Below are positions 1 to 7,844 of a stretch of 64,000 nt of DNA, piece after piece. Both the position numbers and the translations under genes were made by a program. This DNA comes from DATAOG01 sp963840925. GTDB taxonomy: Bacteria; Pseudomonadota; Alphaproteobacteria; Geminicoccales; Geminicoccaceae. The stretch's first letter is position 1, and each line of letters opens with the position of its first letter. The stretch covers positions 62,001 through 126,000 of the forward strand of contig CAWJAY010000027.1 of assembly GCA_963840925.1 (NCBI GenBank), written 5' to 3'. The notes under the pieces are model-generated. The model did not search any database. It was not told the DNA's origin and was given only the letters and a program-made list of their open reading frames with translations.

Positions 1-480
1 ATAGCTGCCGAGCACGCCGCGGGCGCTGCGCAGCTGCGGGCCGGCACGCTCGCGCTCGGCGGCGGCGAGCTCACGCAGGACCGGGTCCTCGTGCGCCGGC
101 GCCGGCGGCAGCCCGAGCAGCCCCCACTGGGGGGCGAGGCCAGCCGCGGTCGCCGCCTGCCAGTAAGGCGTCCAATCGTAGTGACGATGCAGCCGCTCCT
201 CGTGGGCGCGCGAGATCGCCTGCTCGTCCTCGAGCGCGGGGCTGTCCTTGATCTGGCTCTTGGTCAAAGCGGTCGCGATCGATTGGGAACGCCGGTCGAC
301 CGCGCCCAGCGCCGCGGGTGCCAGCAGCACTTCCCGGCCGAACAGCCAGCCGCCGGTGTCGATCACCAGATAGCGGATCGCCGAGGCCACGTCCTCGAAC
401 AGCACGTCCCGGAGCGCGCCGATCTCGCCGTCGACGGCGCCGATCCTAAAGCCGCGGAGGCTCTCGAAGCTGAACAGCAT
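1..480 (-). CDS. PRC-barrel domain protein, C-terminus cut by window edge
   Basis: The minus-strand frame opens with ATG at 480 and stays open past base 1, so the C-terminus is missing. The first ~75 residues read as a PRC-barrel: an N-terminal segment with RGFRIGAVDGEIG, then DVLFEDVASAIRYLVIDTGG and a strand ending in REVLLAPAAL. PRC-barrels are small beta-rich folds found in RimM, the photosynthetic reaction-centre H subunit and many stress-associated soluble proteins. The remainder is charged and carries a tryptophan/tyrosine patch (HYDWTPYWQ). GGGAG lies about 10 bases upstream of the ATG. It reads the same way as the LigD genes 206 bases upstream, so co-transcription is possible but not shown. 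The family is recognised; the specific role is unknown. Confidence 0.8.
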   Translation of the reverse strand, partial: MLFSFESLRGFRIGAVDGEIGALRDVLFEDVASAIRYLVIDTGGWLFGREVLLAPAALGAVDRRSQSIATALTKSQIKDSPALEDEQAISRAHEERLHRHYDWTPYWQAATAAGLAPQWGLLGLPPAPAHEDPVLRELAAAERERAGPQLRSARGVLGSY

Positions 481-686
481 GTCCGGCGTCTCCCGTGAGC
501 CTGGAACGCCGCAGCAACGGCCGCGACGAGGCAAAGGTTCCGCCCGCAATCCGGCGGCATCCGGCTCGGAATTGCCGATCAAGGGCGAGGGGACACCGAT
601 ACGCGAGAACGGGCGGCCGGGGCCAAGGATCGGATGATCAGGTCCACGCGGAAGGCCCAAGCTCAAGGACCGCCGTCGTGAGACGA

Positions 687-1610
687 TCAGTCAGCCAGCG
701 TCGCCAGCCTTTCGGCCGCGGCAGCGATGCCGCGCGCGTCGCGCCCGATCTCGGCCCACGGGTCGCCCTTCCGGCCCAGACGGCGGAACAGATTGGCGAT
801 GGTGTAGCGGCGCGGGCTCAGCGCCGTGTCGTCGACCTCCGACCAGTCGAGCGGCGTCGCGACCGAGGCCTCGGGCCGGGTGCGCACGCTGTAGGGCGCA
901 ACCGCGGTCTGCGCATAGCCGTTGCGGGCCACGTCCAGGAACACGCGGCTGCCGCGCTTGGCCTTGCGTTGCGCGGTCGTGAGCTCGTCCGGGGCGCGCG
1001 CCGCGAGCCGCAGCGCCAGATCCGCAGCGAACGCGCGCACCTGATCGAAGTCCGCCTGCCGGTCGAGCGGCACCCAGACGTGGAGGCCGCGCGAGCCGGT
1101 GGTCTGGACGAACGGCACGAGGCCCAGCGCCTCGATCAGCGCGCGGGCCGCCTTGGCGGCGCGCCTGACCTTGGCGAAGTCGTCGTCCGAGGGATCGAAG
1201 TCGATCACCAGCCGGTCCGGATGCTCGATCCGGTCGACCCGCGCCAGGCCGATGTGCAGCGTCACGGCGGCCTGGTTCGCGAGGTAGACCAGCGTTGCGG
1301 CGTCGCCCGCCACGACGTGATCGACGGTACCGCCCTCCTTGGCCAGATGGGCCCGGCGGATCCAGTCCGGGAAATGGTCGGAGGCGTTCTTCTGCATGAA
1401 GCCGCCCGCCTCGATCCCGTCCGGGTAGCGCTCGAGCGACAGCGGCCGGCCCTCGAGGTGCGGCAGCATGACCGGGGCGACCTTGCGATAGTACCCGATC
1501 AGATCGCCCTTGGTCAGGCCCGGCTGCGGGAACAGCACTTTTTCGGTATTCGACAGCTCGAGCCGCCGGCCGTCGACCTGAACCGCCGCACCGGGCTTGG
1601 CGCGCGCCAT
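687..1610 (-). CDS. LigD-type DNA primase-polymerase domain protein (NHEJ polymerase)
   Basis: A stand-alone LigD polymerase domain of about 307 aa, of the archaeo-eukaryotic primase family that fills gaps and adds nucleotides during bacterial Ku-dependent end joining. Recognisable segments are LSNTEKVLFP near the N-terminus, GLTKGDLIGYYRKVAP, the metal-binding DFDPSDDDF motif, TTGSRGLHVWVPL, and the C-terminal YTIANLFRRL. The ATG at 1610 is chosen because its first base overlaps the TGA of the upstream phosphoesterase gene, implying translational coupling. An in-frame start further upstream would sit inside that gene. There is no ATP-dependent ligase domain in this gene or beside it, so it resembles split LigD arrangements in which ligase and Ku are elsewhere. 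The family assignment is secure; participation in NHEJ is inferred. Confidence 0.9.
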   Translation of the reverse strand: MARAKPGAAVQVDGRRLELSNTEKVLFPQPGLTKGDLIGYYRKVAPVMLPHLEGRPLSLERYPDGIEAGGFMQKNASDHFPDWIRRAHLAKEGGTVDHVVAGDAATLVYLANQAAVTLHIGLARVDRIEHPDRLVIDFDPSDDDFAKVRRAAKAARALIEALGLVPFVQTTGSRGLHVWVPLDRQADFDQVRAFAADLALRLAARAPDELTTAQRKAKRGSRVFLDVARNGYAQTAVAPYSVRTRPEASVATPLDWSEVDDTALSPRRYTIANLFRRLGRKGDPWAEIGRDARGIAAAAERLATLAD

Positions 1611-2245
1611 CACCCGGTCCGCTCGCCGTCCTCGGCGGCTCGCGCCAGCTCCGCGACGGTCCTGCCGCTCGCGACCGATCGGGGCTGGCTCGAGGCCGGC
1701 CGGCGGCGGGCATCGGCCGCCTCGTCCTTGAGCTTGATCAGCAGCCACTTCGCCTCGCCGGCGCCGCCCAGGCGCTGGAGCGCGTAGCCGCCCTTGAGCT
1801 TTTGCCCATGCAGCAGGATCCGGGCATGGCCATCCTCGAGCGCCCGCGCCATCGGCTTGCGGGCGCCGTCCGCCTCGGTCAGGTTGTCGTAGGTGCCGCG
1901 GTCCCAGACGATGACCGCACCGGCGCCGTACCCGCCCTTGGGGATCACGCCCTCGAAGTCGGCGTACTCGAGCGGATGGTCCTCGACCGCCATCGCCAGG
2001 CGCCGGGCGCGCGGATCGGTCGAGGGCCCCTTGGGCACCGCCCAGGACTTGAGCACGCCACCCACCTCGAGCCGGAAATCGAAGTGGTGGGCGCGCGCCT
2101 GATGCTCCTGGATCACGAACCGCGGCCGCTTGCCCGGGCGCCGGCGCGGCGCCATCGGCTCGGGCGTGCGCTCCCGGTCGCGCCGCTTGCGATACCGCTC
2201 CAGGCGCTGGTCAGCCTTGGGCGGACTTTGGGTAGTTTTCGCCAT
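1610..2245 (-). CDS. LigD-type 3'-phosphoesterase domain protein
   Basis: A 211-aa protein consisting of the LigD phosphoesterase (PE) domain, which trims 3'-phosphate and 3'-ribonucleoside ends before ligation. The family hallmarks are present: FVIQEHQARAHHFDFRLE around residue 45, WAVPKGPS, VEDHPLEYADFEG, and IPKGGYGAGAVIVWDRGTY, with the catalytic histidines in HQARAHHFD. A basic N-terminal tail of about 40 residues rich in R/K precedes the domain, as is common in the family. It is the first gene of a two-gene unit, and its stop overlaps the start of the polymerase-domain gene. The 260-base divergent gap to the flavin reductase presumably holds its promoter. PE and polymerase domains on separate adjacent genes, without a ligase domain, are less usual than the fused LigD. 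Confidence 0.9.
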   Translation of the reverse strand: MAKTTQSPPKADQRLERYRKRRDRERTPEPMAPRRRPGKRPRFVIQEHQARAHHFDFRLEVGGVLKSWAVPKGPSTDPRARRLAMAVEDHPLEYADFEGVIPKGGYGAGAVIVWDRGTYDNLTEADGARKPMARALEDGHARILLHGQKLKGGYALQRLGGAGEAKWLLIKLKDEAADARRRPASSQPRSVASGRTVAELARAAEDGERTG

Positions 2246-2505
2246 GACCGCGCATCAACGCCGCCCCGCCGGTGGAGTTCCGGGGGAGCGCTGTCGCCCC
2301 GGTCAGGCGGCGCCGCGTTGTCCACCGCCTTGACCGCATTGACCTTATGCGATGGCGGCATTTCCCTATCGCCCGATCTGGTTTGAAAGTCGACCATCAC
2401 TGTCGTCGCCGGCGGCCCGGCCGTGCGGCTCGGAGCCTTCGAGCCTCGCCGCCGGTCCGCCGGACGACCCGTCAAATCCCAGGGCTCCGCCAGGAGGAAG
2501 GTAGG

Positions 2506-3885
2506 ATGATCACCCGATATGATGCGATCGTGATCGGCACCGGCCAGTCCGGGCCGGCGCTCGCGCGCCGCCTGACCGGGGCCGGGCAAAAGGTCGCCGT
2601 GATCGAGCGCAAGCGCTTCGGCGGCACCTGCGTCAACACCGGCTGCATCCCGACCAAGACCCTGATCGCGAGCGCGCGCGCGGCGCACGTCGCGCGCCGC
2701 GCGGCCGAATTTGGGGTCGTCATCGACGGGCCGGTCCGGGTCGACATGAAGGCGGTCAAGGCGCGCAAGGACAGGGTCGTCCGGGTGTCCAACGAAGGGA
2801 TCGAGCAATCGCTGCGGGACAACCCGGCGGTCACCGTCTACGTCGGCCACGCCTCGTTCGAGGGGCCAAAGCAGGTGCGGGTCGGCGCCGATGTGCTCGA
2901 GGCCGAGCAGATCTTCATCAACGTCGGCGGCCGCGCGGAGGTGCCGGGCATCCCGGGTATCGAGACCGTGCCCTACTACACCAACTCCTCGATGATGGCG
3001 GTCGATTTCCTGCCCGACCACCTGGTGATCCTGGGCGGCAGCTACATCGGCCTCGAGTTCGGCCAGATGTACCGCCGCTTCGGCAGCGAGGTGACGATCA
3101 TCCAGCGCAGCGGCCACCTGATCCCGCGCGAGGACGAGGATGTGTCGGAGGCGATCCGCGCGATCCTGGAAGACGAGGGCATCAAGATCCTGACCGACGC
3201 GGACACCACCCGGGTCGACGCGCAAGGCGATCAGGTCGCGGTTACGGTCAGCGCCGGCCGCCAGGAGATCACCGTCCTCGGCTCGCATCTGCTGGTCGCG
3301 ACCGGCCGGCGCCCGAACACCGACGATCTGGGCCTCGATGCCGCCGGCATTGCGACCGACGCGCGCGGCTACATCGAGGTCGACGGCGCGCTGCACACCA
3401 ACATCCCGGGCGTCTTTGCGCTCGGCGACTGCAACGGGCAGGGCGCCTTCACCCACACCTCGTACAACGACTTCGAGATCCTGGCCGCGAACCTGCTCGA
3501 CGGCGACCCCCGCCGGGTCGAGGACCGGATTCTGACCTACGCGCTGTTCATCGATCCGCCGCTCGGTCGCTGCGGCATGACCGAAGCCGAGGTCCGCCGG
3601 AAGGGCATCAAGGCGCTGGTCACGAAAATGCCGATGGCGGATGTCGGGCGCGCCTACGAGCGCAGCGAGACCAAGGGCTTCATCAAGATCATCGTCGATG
3701 CGCAGACGAAGCTGATCCTGGGCGCGGCGCTGCTTGGAATCGAGGGCGACGAGGTCGTCCAGGGGCTGCTCGACCTGATGTACGCCAAGACGCCTTACGC
3801 GGTGATCCAGCGCGCGATGCACATCCACCCGACCGTCTACGAGATGATCCCGGGCATGTTCGAGGAGCTGCAGCCACTGACCTAG
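2506..3885 (+). CDS. FAD-dependent pyridine nucleotide-disulfide oxidoreductase (mercuric reductase-like)
   Basis: A class I flavin disulfide reductase of 459 aa. The N-terminal FAD Rossmann motif is present but irregular (VIGTGQSGPALARRL), followed by the redox-active disulfide GGTCVNTGCIPTK at about residues 37-50. An NAD(P)-binding GGSYIGLEFGQMY lies mid-protein, then the second FAD segment GVFALGDCNGQGAF, and a dimerisation domain ending with HIHPTVYEMIPG, where the His-Pro pair supplies the catalytic base in this superfamily. The start at 2506 is preceded by AGGAGGAAG, a strong ribosome binding site; the longer upstream frame is therefore rejected. No mer genes or lipoyl-enzyme genes are adjacent, and no N-terminal heavy-metal domain is present, so mercury reduction is unlikely to be its job. 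Substrate unknown. Confidence 0.85.
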   Translation: MITRYDAIVIGTGQSGPALARRLTGAGQKVAVIERKRFGGTCVNTGCIPTKTLIASARAAHVARRAAEFGVVIDGPVRVDMKAVKARKDRVVRVSNEGIEQSLRDNPAVTVYVGHASFEGPKQVRVGADVLEAEQIFINVGGRAEVPGIPGIETVPYYTNSSMMAVDFLPDHLVILGGSYIGLEFGQMYRRFGSEVTIIQRSGHLIPREDEDVSEAIRAILEDEGIKILTDADTTRVDAQGDQVAVTVSAGRQEITVLGSHLLVATGRRPNTDDLGLDAAGIATDARGYIEVDGALHTNIPGVFALGDCNGQGAFTHTSYNDFEILAANLLDGDPRRVEDRILTYALFIDPPLGRCGMTEAEVRRKGIKALVTKMPMADVGRAYERSETKGFIKIIVDAQTKLILGAALLGIEGDEVVQGLLDLMYAKTPYAVIQRAMHIHPTVYEMIPGMFEELQPLT

Positions 3886-4222
3886 CACCGACAGGCGCCG
3901 ATCACCGCCGGGCGATCAAGGGCCGGGCATCGAACCATGGAGGTCGGCATTTCCGCGCGGCCGGCCGCGATCAGCTGAGACATCGTTTGGTTGAATCACC
4001 TGTCACCGCGTGCTAGACGCCGGCAATCGATCTGTCCCACCGCAGAGGCGAGCGAGGGCGTGATCCGCGGCCAGGTCGATTCGCTGATGAAGCTGATCGC
4101 GGCGCTCGAGGCCGCCGGCCGCGCGCGGATCGCCGAGGGCGCCCGGAGCCAGGTGGGCGGGCGCGGGGGCCGGCTCAAGGCATGACGACGCTGCCGGGCC
4201 GGTCGCCGCAGCAGGGCGCACC
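3886..4222 (+). other. Intergenic stretch without a convincing gene
   Basis: The 337 bases between the flavin reductase and the hyf-like cluster hold a short TTG-initiated frame (3991-4185) with a plausible amphipathic C-terminus (SLMKLIAALEAAGRARIAEG), but no ribosome binding site or recognisable family. The promoter for the hyf-like genes probably lies here. No tRNA or clear terminator was seen. Confidence 0.3.
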
Positions 4223-6232
4223 ATGCCGCTCGCGCTGACCCTGGTCTGCCTCATCCTGCTGCTGGCGACCGGCGCCGGCGCGATCGGGCGGCGCGGGGAC
4301 GTCAGCCGCCCGATCTATGCCGCGAGCGCGATCCTGGCCGGCGCCCTGCTGCTGCTGGCGCTTGCCACGCTGCTCGGCGGCGGCAGCGCGGTCAGGACGC
4401 TGGTCCTGCCGCTCGGCCTGCCCTGGATCGGCGCCCACCTCCGGCTCGATGCGCTGGCCGCGTTCTTCCTGGTCGTGGTCAACCTCGGCGGCGCCGCGGC
4501 CGCAGTCTATGGGCTCGGCTACGGCGCCCACGAGCCGGCGCCGGCCCGCGTCCTGCCGTTCTTCCCGGCCTTCCTCGCGGCCATGAACCTCGTGGTCCTG
4601 GCCGCCGATGCCTTCACCTTCCTGCTTGCCTGGGAGTTCATGTCGCTCTGCTCGTGGGCGCTGGTCATGGCCCATCATCGCGAGCCTGGCAACGCGCAGG
4701 CAGGCTACGTCTACCTGGTCATGGCGAGCTTCGGCACGCTGGCATTGCTGCTCGCCTTCGGCCTGCTCGCCGGCCCGAGCGGCGGCTACGCGTTCGCGGC
4801 GATCCGGCGCGCCGATCTGCCGCCCGGCCTCTCGGCGCTGGTGCTGGCGCTGGTCCTGCTCGGCACCGGCTCCAAAGCCGGCCTCGTGCCGCTCCACGTC
4901 TGGCTGCCGCTCGCCCATCCGGCGGCGCCGAGCCACGTCTCGGCTCTGATGAGCGGCGTCATGACCAAGATCGCGGTCTATGGGTTCATCCGCATCGTGC
5001 TCGACCTGCTGGGGCCGCCGGCCTGGTGGTGGGGCCTGATCGTGCTGGCGCTCGGCGGCGTGACCGCGGTGCTCGGCATCCTGTCCGCGCTGATGCAGAG
5101 CGATCTGAAGCGCCTGCTCGCCTACAGCACGGTCGAGAACCTGGGCGTCGTCTTCATCGGCCTGGGCCTGGCGCTCGCCTTCCTCGCCAACGGCATGGCG
5201 GCCGCCGCCGCGCTCGCGCTGACCGCGGCGCTGTTCCACCTGTTCAACCACACCCTGTTCAAGAGCCTCCTGTTCCTTGGCGCCGGCGCCGTGCTGACCG
5301 CGACCGGCCTGCGCGACATGGAGCGGCTCGGCGGCCTGATCCACCGGATGCCGCTGACCGCGCTCGCCTTTCTGGTCGGCGCCGCGGCGATCTCGGCCCT
5401 GCCGCCGCTGAACGGCTTCGTCTCCGAATGGCTGACCTTTCAGGCGATCCTGTTGAGCCCGGCCGTGCCGCAATGGAGCCTGCGCTTGCTGGTGCCGGCG
5501 GTCGGCGCCGGGCTGGCACTCTCGGCGGCGCTCGCGGCTGCCTGCTTCGTCAAGGCGTTCGGGATCGCCTTCCTCGGCCGGGCGCGCAGCGAGGCGGCCC
5601 GCAACGCCAGCGAAGTCGACCGCTCGATGCTCGGCGCAATGTTCGCCCTGGCCGCGCTCTGCGGCCTCGCCGGGGTGTTTCCGGGCCTGATCATCGATGC
5701 GCTGGCACCGGTCGTGATGGCGCTGAGCGGGGGCGCCCGGATGCCAGTCCAGACCACGCTCGCCTGGCTCACCGTCGTGCCGGTCAGCGCCAGCCGCAGC
5801 TCCTACAATGGCCTCCTGGTGCTGCTGTTCGTCGCGACCTCGGCGAGCCTCGCCGCCTGGGTCATTCACCGCTTCGCCTCGAAGGCGCTCCGGCGCGCGC
5901 CACCTTGGGACTGCGGCTTCCCAGACCCGAGCCCGCTCACTCAATACACCGCCGGCAGCTTCGCCCAGCCGATCCGCCGCGTGTTCGGCACGCTCGCCTT
6001 CCGCGCCGCCGAGACGGTCGAGATGCCGCCGCCCGGCGATCTGCGCCCGGCCCGGCTCCAGGTCCGCCTCCAGGACCTCGCCTGGGAGGGCATCTACGTC
6101 CCGATCGCGGGTGCCATCGGGCTCGCCGCCGACCGGCTCAACCACCTCCAGTTCCAGACCATCCGGCGCTACCTGACGCTCGTGTTTCTGGCGCTGGTCG
6201 CTCTCTTGCTGGTGCTCGCGATATGGCGCTGA
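4223..6232 (+). CDS. hyfB: Hydrogenase-4 component B-like antiporter subunit (HyfB-like)
   Basis: A 669-aa polytopic membrane protein of the NuoL/NuoM/MrpA antiporter family. The antiporter core carries the segment SKAGLVPLHVWLPLAHPA (about residues 218-235) and LLAYSTVENLGVVFIGLG, matching the proton-channel helices of complex I antiporter subunits. The C-terminal extension with WDCGFPDPSPLTQYTAGSFA and QPIRRVFGTLAF is characteristic of HyfB/HycC rather than of NuoL. It is the first gene of a tightly packed set; its last ten bases overlap hyfC. A weak purine-rich stretch precedes the ATG. It likely moves H+ or Na+ across the inner membrane, driven by or driving the soluble arm. Ion specificity cannot be read from the sequence. 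Confidence 0.9.
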   Translation: MPLALTLVCLILLLATGAGAIGRRGDVSRPIYAASAILAGALLLLALATLLGGGSAVRTLVLPLGLPWIGAHLRLDALAAFFLVVVNLGGAAAAVYGLGYGAHEPAPARVLPFFPAFLAAMNLVVLAADAFTFLLAWEFMSLCSWALVMAHHREPGNAQAGYVYLVMASFGTLALLLAFGLLAGPSGGYAFAAIRRADLPPGLSALVLALVLLGTGSKAGLVPLHVWLPLAHPAAPSHVSALMSGVMTKIAVYGFIRIVLDLLGPPAWWWGLIVLALGGVTAVLGILSALMQSDLKRLLAYSTVENLGVVFIGLGLALAFLANGMAAAAALALTAALFHLFNHTLFKSLLFLGAGAVLTATGLRDMERLGGLIHRMPLTALAFLVGAAAISALPPLNGFVSEWLTFQAILLSPAVPQWSLRLLVPAVGAGLALSAALAAACFVKAFGIAFLGRARSEAARNASEVDRSMLGAMFALAALCGLAGVFPGLIIDALAPVVMALSGGARMPVQTTLAWLTVVPVSASRSSYNGLLVLLFVATSASLAAWVIHRFASKALRRAPPWDCGFPDPSPLTQYTAGSFAQPIRRVFGTLAFRAAETVEMPPPGDLRPARLQVRLQDLAWEGIYVPIAGAIGLAADRLNHLQFQTIRRYLTLVFLALVALLLVLAIWR

Positions 6233-7179
6233 TTGGCTCCCTACTGGTCCAGGGCGCGCAAATGGCCCTCGTCCTGCTGCTGGCGCCGCTGCTGATCGGC
6301 TTCGTGCGCAAGATCAAGGCGCGCCTGCTGCGCCGACAGGGGCCGCCGGTGCTCCAGCCGTACCGCGACCTGCTCCGCCTGCTGCGCAAGGAGGTCGTGC
6401 TCGCCGAGGGCGCCTCGTGGCTGTTCCGGGCCGCGCCGTACCTGATCTTCGCCGCCACCTGGGTTGCCGCCGCGCTGGTGCCGACCTTCGCCGCCGGGCT
6501 CATGTTCAGCTGGTCGGCTGATCTGATCGCGATCATCGCGCTGCTCGGCAGCGCCCGGTTCCTGCTGGCGCTCGCCGGGCTCGACGTCGGCACCAGCTTC
6601 GGCGGCATCGGCTCGAGCCGCGAGGTCATGATCGCCTCGCTGGCCGAGCCCGCGACGATGATGATCATCTTCACCCTCGCGCTGCTCGCCGGCACGACCG
6701 ACCTGTCGTCGATCGCGGGCTTCATGCTCGAGCGCAACGTCGGCCTGCGCGTCTCGCTCGGCCTGGCGCTGGTCGCCCTGATCATGGTCGCGATCGCCGA
6801 GAACGCCCGCGTCCCGGTCGACAACCCGGCGACCCATCTGGAGCTCACGATGGTCCATGAGGCGATGGTGCTCGAGTATTCGGGCCGCCATCTGGCGCTG
6901 ATCGAGGCGGCGGCGGCGCTCAAGCTGCTGCTCTACGTCTCGCTGCTTGGGTGCGTCTTTGCGCCGTGGGGCATGGCGGCCGCCGCCGGCGGTGCCGCGG
7001 CCTACGGCCTGGGCGTCCTCGCCTGGGTCGGAAAACTCGCGGCCGGCGGCTTCCTGCTCGCCGTGTTCGAGACCGCGATCGCCAAGATGCGGGTCTTTCG
7101 CGTGCCGCAGTTCCTCGGCGCCGCGTTGATGCTGGGCCTGCTCGGCACGCTGCTGCTGTTCGTCTCGCGCGGCCTCTGA
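6223..7179 (+). CDS. hyfC: Hydrogenase-4 component C-like membrane subunit (HyfC-like, NuoH family)
   Basis: A 318-aa integral membrane protein of the NuoH/HycD/HyfC family, which anchors the soluble redox module to the membrane domain. Family features include KIKARLLRRQGPPVLQPYRD on the first cytoplasmic loop, FGGIGSSREVMIASLAEPAT, and the acidic quinone-chamber-type loop ENARVPVDNPATHLELTM followed by HEAMVLEYSGRHLA. About eight transmembrane helices are apparent. The ATG at 6223 overlaps the 3' end of hyfB by ten bases, which suggests coupled translation. The final TGA shares its A with the ATG of the next gene. NuoH-like subunits are common to complex I, energy-converting hydrogenases and related complexes; the Hyf assignment rests on gene order. 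Confidence 0.9.
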   Translation: MALIGSLLVQGAQMALVLLLAPLLIGFVRKIKARLLRRQGPPVLQPYRDLLRLLRKEVVLAEGASWLFRAAPYLIFAATWVAAALVPTFAAGLMFSWSADLIAIIALLGSARFLLALAGLDVGTSFGGIGSSREVMIASLAEPATMMIIFTLALLAGTTDLSSIAGFMLERNVGLRVSLGLALVALIMVAIAENARVPVDNPATHLELTMVHEAMVLEYSGRHLALIEAAAALKLLLYVSLLGCVFAPWGMAAAAGGAAAYGLGVLAWVGKLAAGGFLLAVFETAIAKMRVFRVPQFLGAALMLGLLGTLLLFVSRGL

Positions 7180-7844
7180 TGTCGACCACGATCGAGTTCG
7201 ACGTCGCCCATCTTTTGGCGGGCAGCCTCGTGCTGCTGAGCTTCACGCTGCTCTACCAGGACCGGATGTCCGGCCTGCTCAACATCTTCGCGCTGCACGC
7301 CTGCGCGCTCGCGCTCTCGGTCGCCTGGCAGGCCTACATCCAGGCGGCGCCGCATCTCTACGTCACCGCCGCGATCGCGCTGGTCTTCAAGGCGATCGTG
7401 ATCCCGGTCGCGCTGCACCGGATCGTGCGCCGGCTCGGCATTCATCGCACGATCGAGACCGTGGTCGGTATCGGGCTCACGATGCTCGCCGGCATCGGCC
7501 TGGTGGCACTCGCGATCATCGTGATGCTGCCGGCATCCGTCGATGCCGACCCGCTCGCCCGTGAGGACCTCGCGTTCGCGCTCTCGGTCGTCCTGCTTGG
7601 CCTGTTGATGATGGTCAGCCGGCGCAATGCGGTGAGCCAGGTGGTCGGCTTCATGTCGCTCGAGAACGGCCTGGTCCTGGCCGCGACTGGCGCCAAGGGA
7701 ATGCCGCTCGTGGTCGAGATCAGCATCGCGTTCTCGATCCTGATCGCGTTCATCGTGATCGGGATCTTCCTGTTCCGGATCCGCGAGCGCTTCGATACCG
7801 TCGACGTCAGCGCGCTCGAGCCGTTCCGGGGCGAGCAGCGGTGA
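7179..7844 (+). CDS. hyfE: Hydrogenase-4 component E-like membrane subunit (HyfE-like)
   Basis: A 221-aa hydrophobic protein with about six to seven transmembrane helices, of the HyfE family whose C-terminal half resembles NuoK. The NuoK-like signature is VSQVVGFMSLENGLVLAATG, containing the conserved membrane glutamate, followed by a helix and the cytoplasmic FRIRERFDTVDV. In its family it forms part of the membrane arm with HyfB and HyfF. The ATG overlaps the hyfC stop (TGATG), and the gene's own stop overlaps the GTG start of hyfF (GTGA), so the four genes are probably translated as a coupled unit. Nothing anomalous was seen. Confidence 0.88.
   Translation: MSTTIEFDVAHLLAGSLVLLSFTLLYQDRMSGLLNIFALHACALALSVAWQAYIQAAPHLYVTAAIALVFKAIVIPVALHRIVRRLGIHRTIETVVGIGLTMLAGIGLVALAIIVMLPASVDADPLAREDLAFALSVVLLGLLMMVSRRNAVSQVVGFMSLENGLVLAATGAKGMPLVVEISIAFSILIAFIVIGIFLFRIRERFDTVDVSALEPFRGEQR

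Noticed and set aside
2506..3885. Mercuric reductase (merA) or dihydrolipoamide dehydrogenase assignment
   Set aside because: The disulfide motif fits both, but no heavy-metal domain, C-terminal Cys pair, mer genes or 2-oxoacid dehydrogenase genes accompany it, so only the superfamily is claimed.
3991..4185. Short TTG-initiated frame before hyfB
   Set aside because: No ribosome binding site, no family and only about 64 codons; kept only as a note on the intergenic region.
4175..6145. Long minus-strand frame opposite hyfB (and a similar one at 7442-9688 opposite hyfE/hyfF)
   Set aside because: Composition is Gln/Arg/Glu-rich noise typical of antisense of membrane genes; the plus strand encodes recognisable HyfB, HyfE and HyfF.
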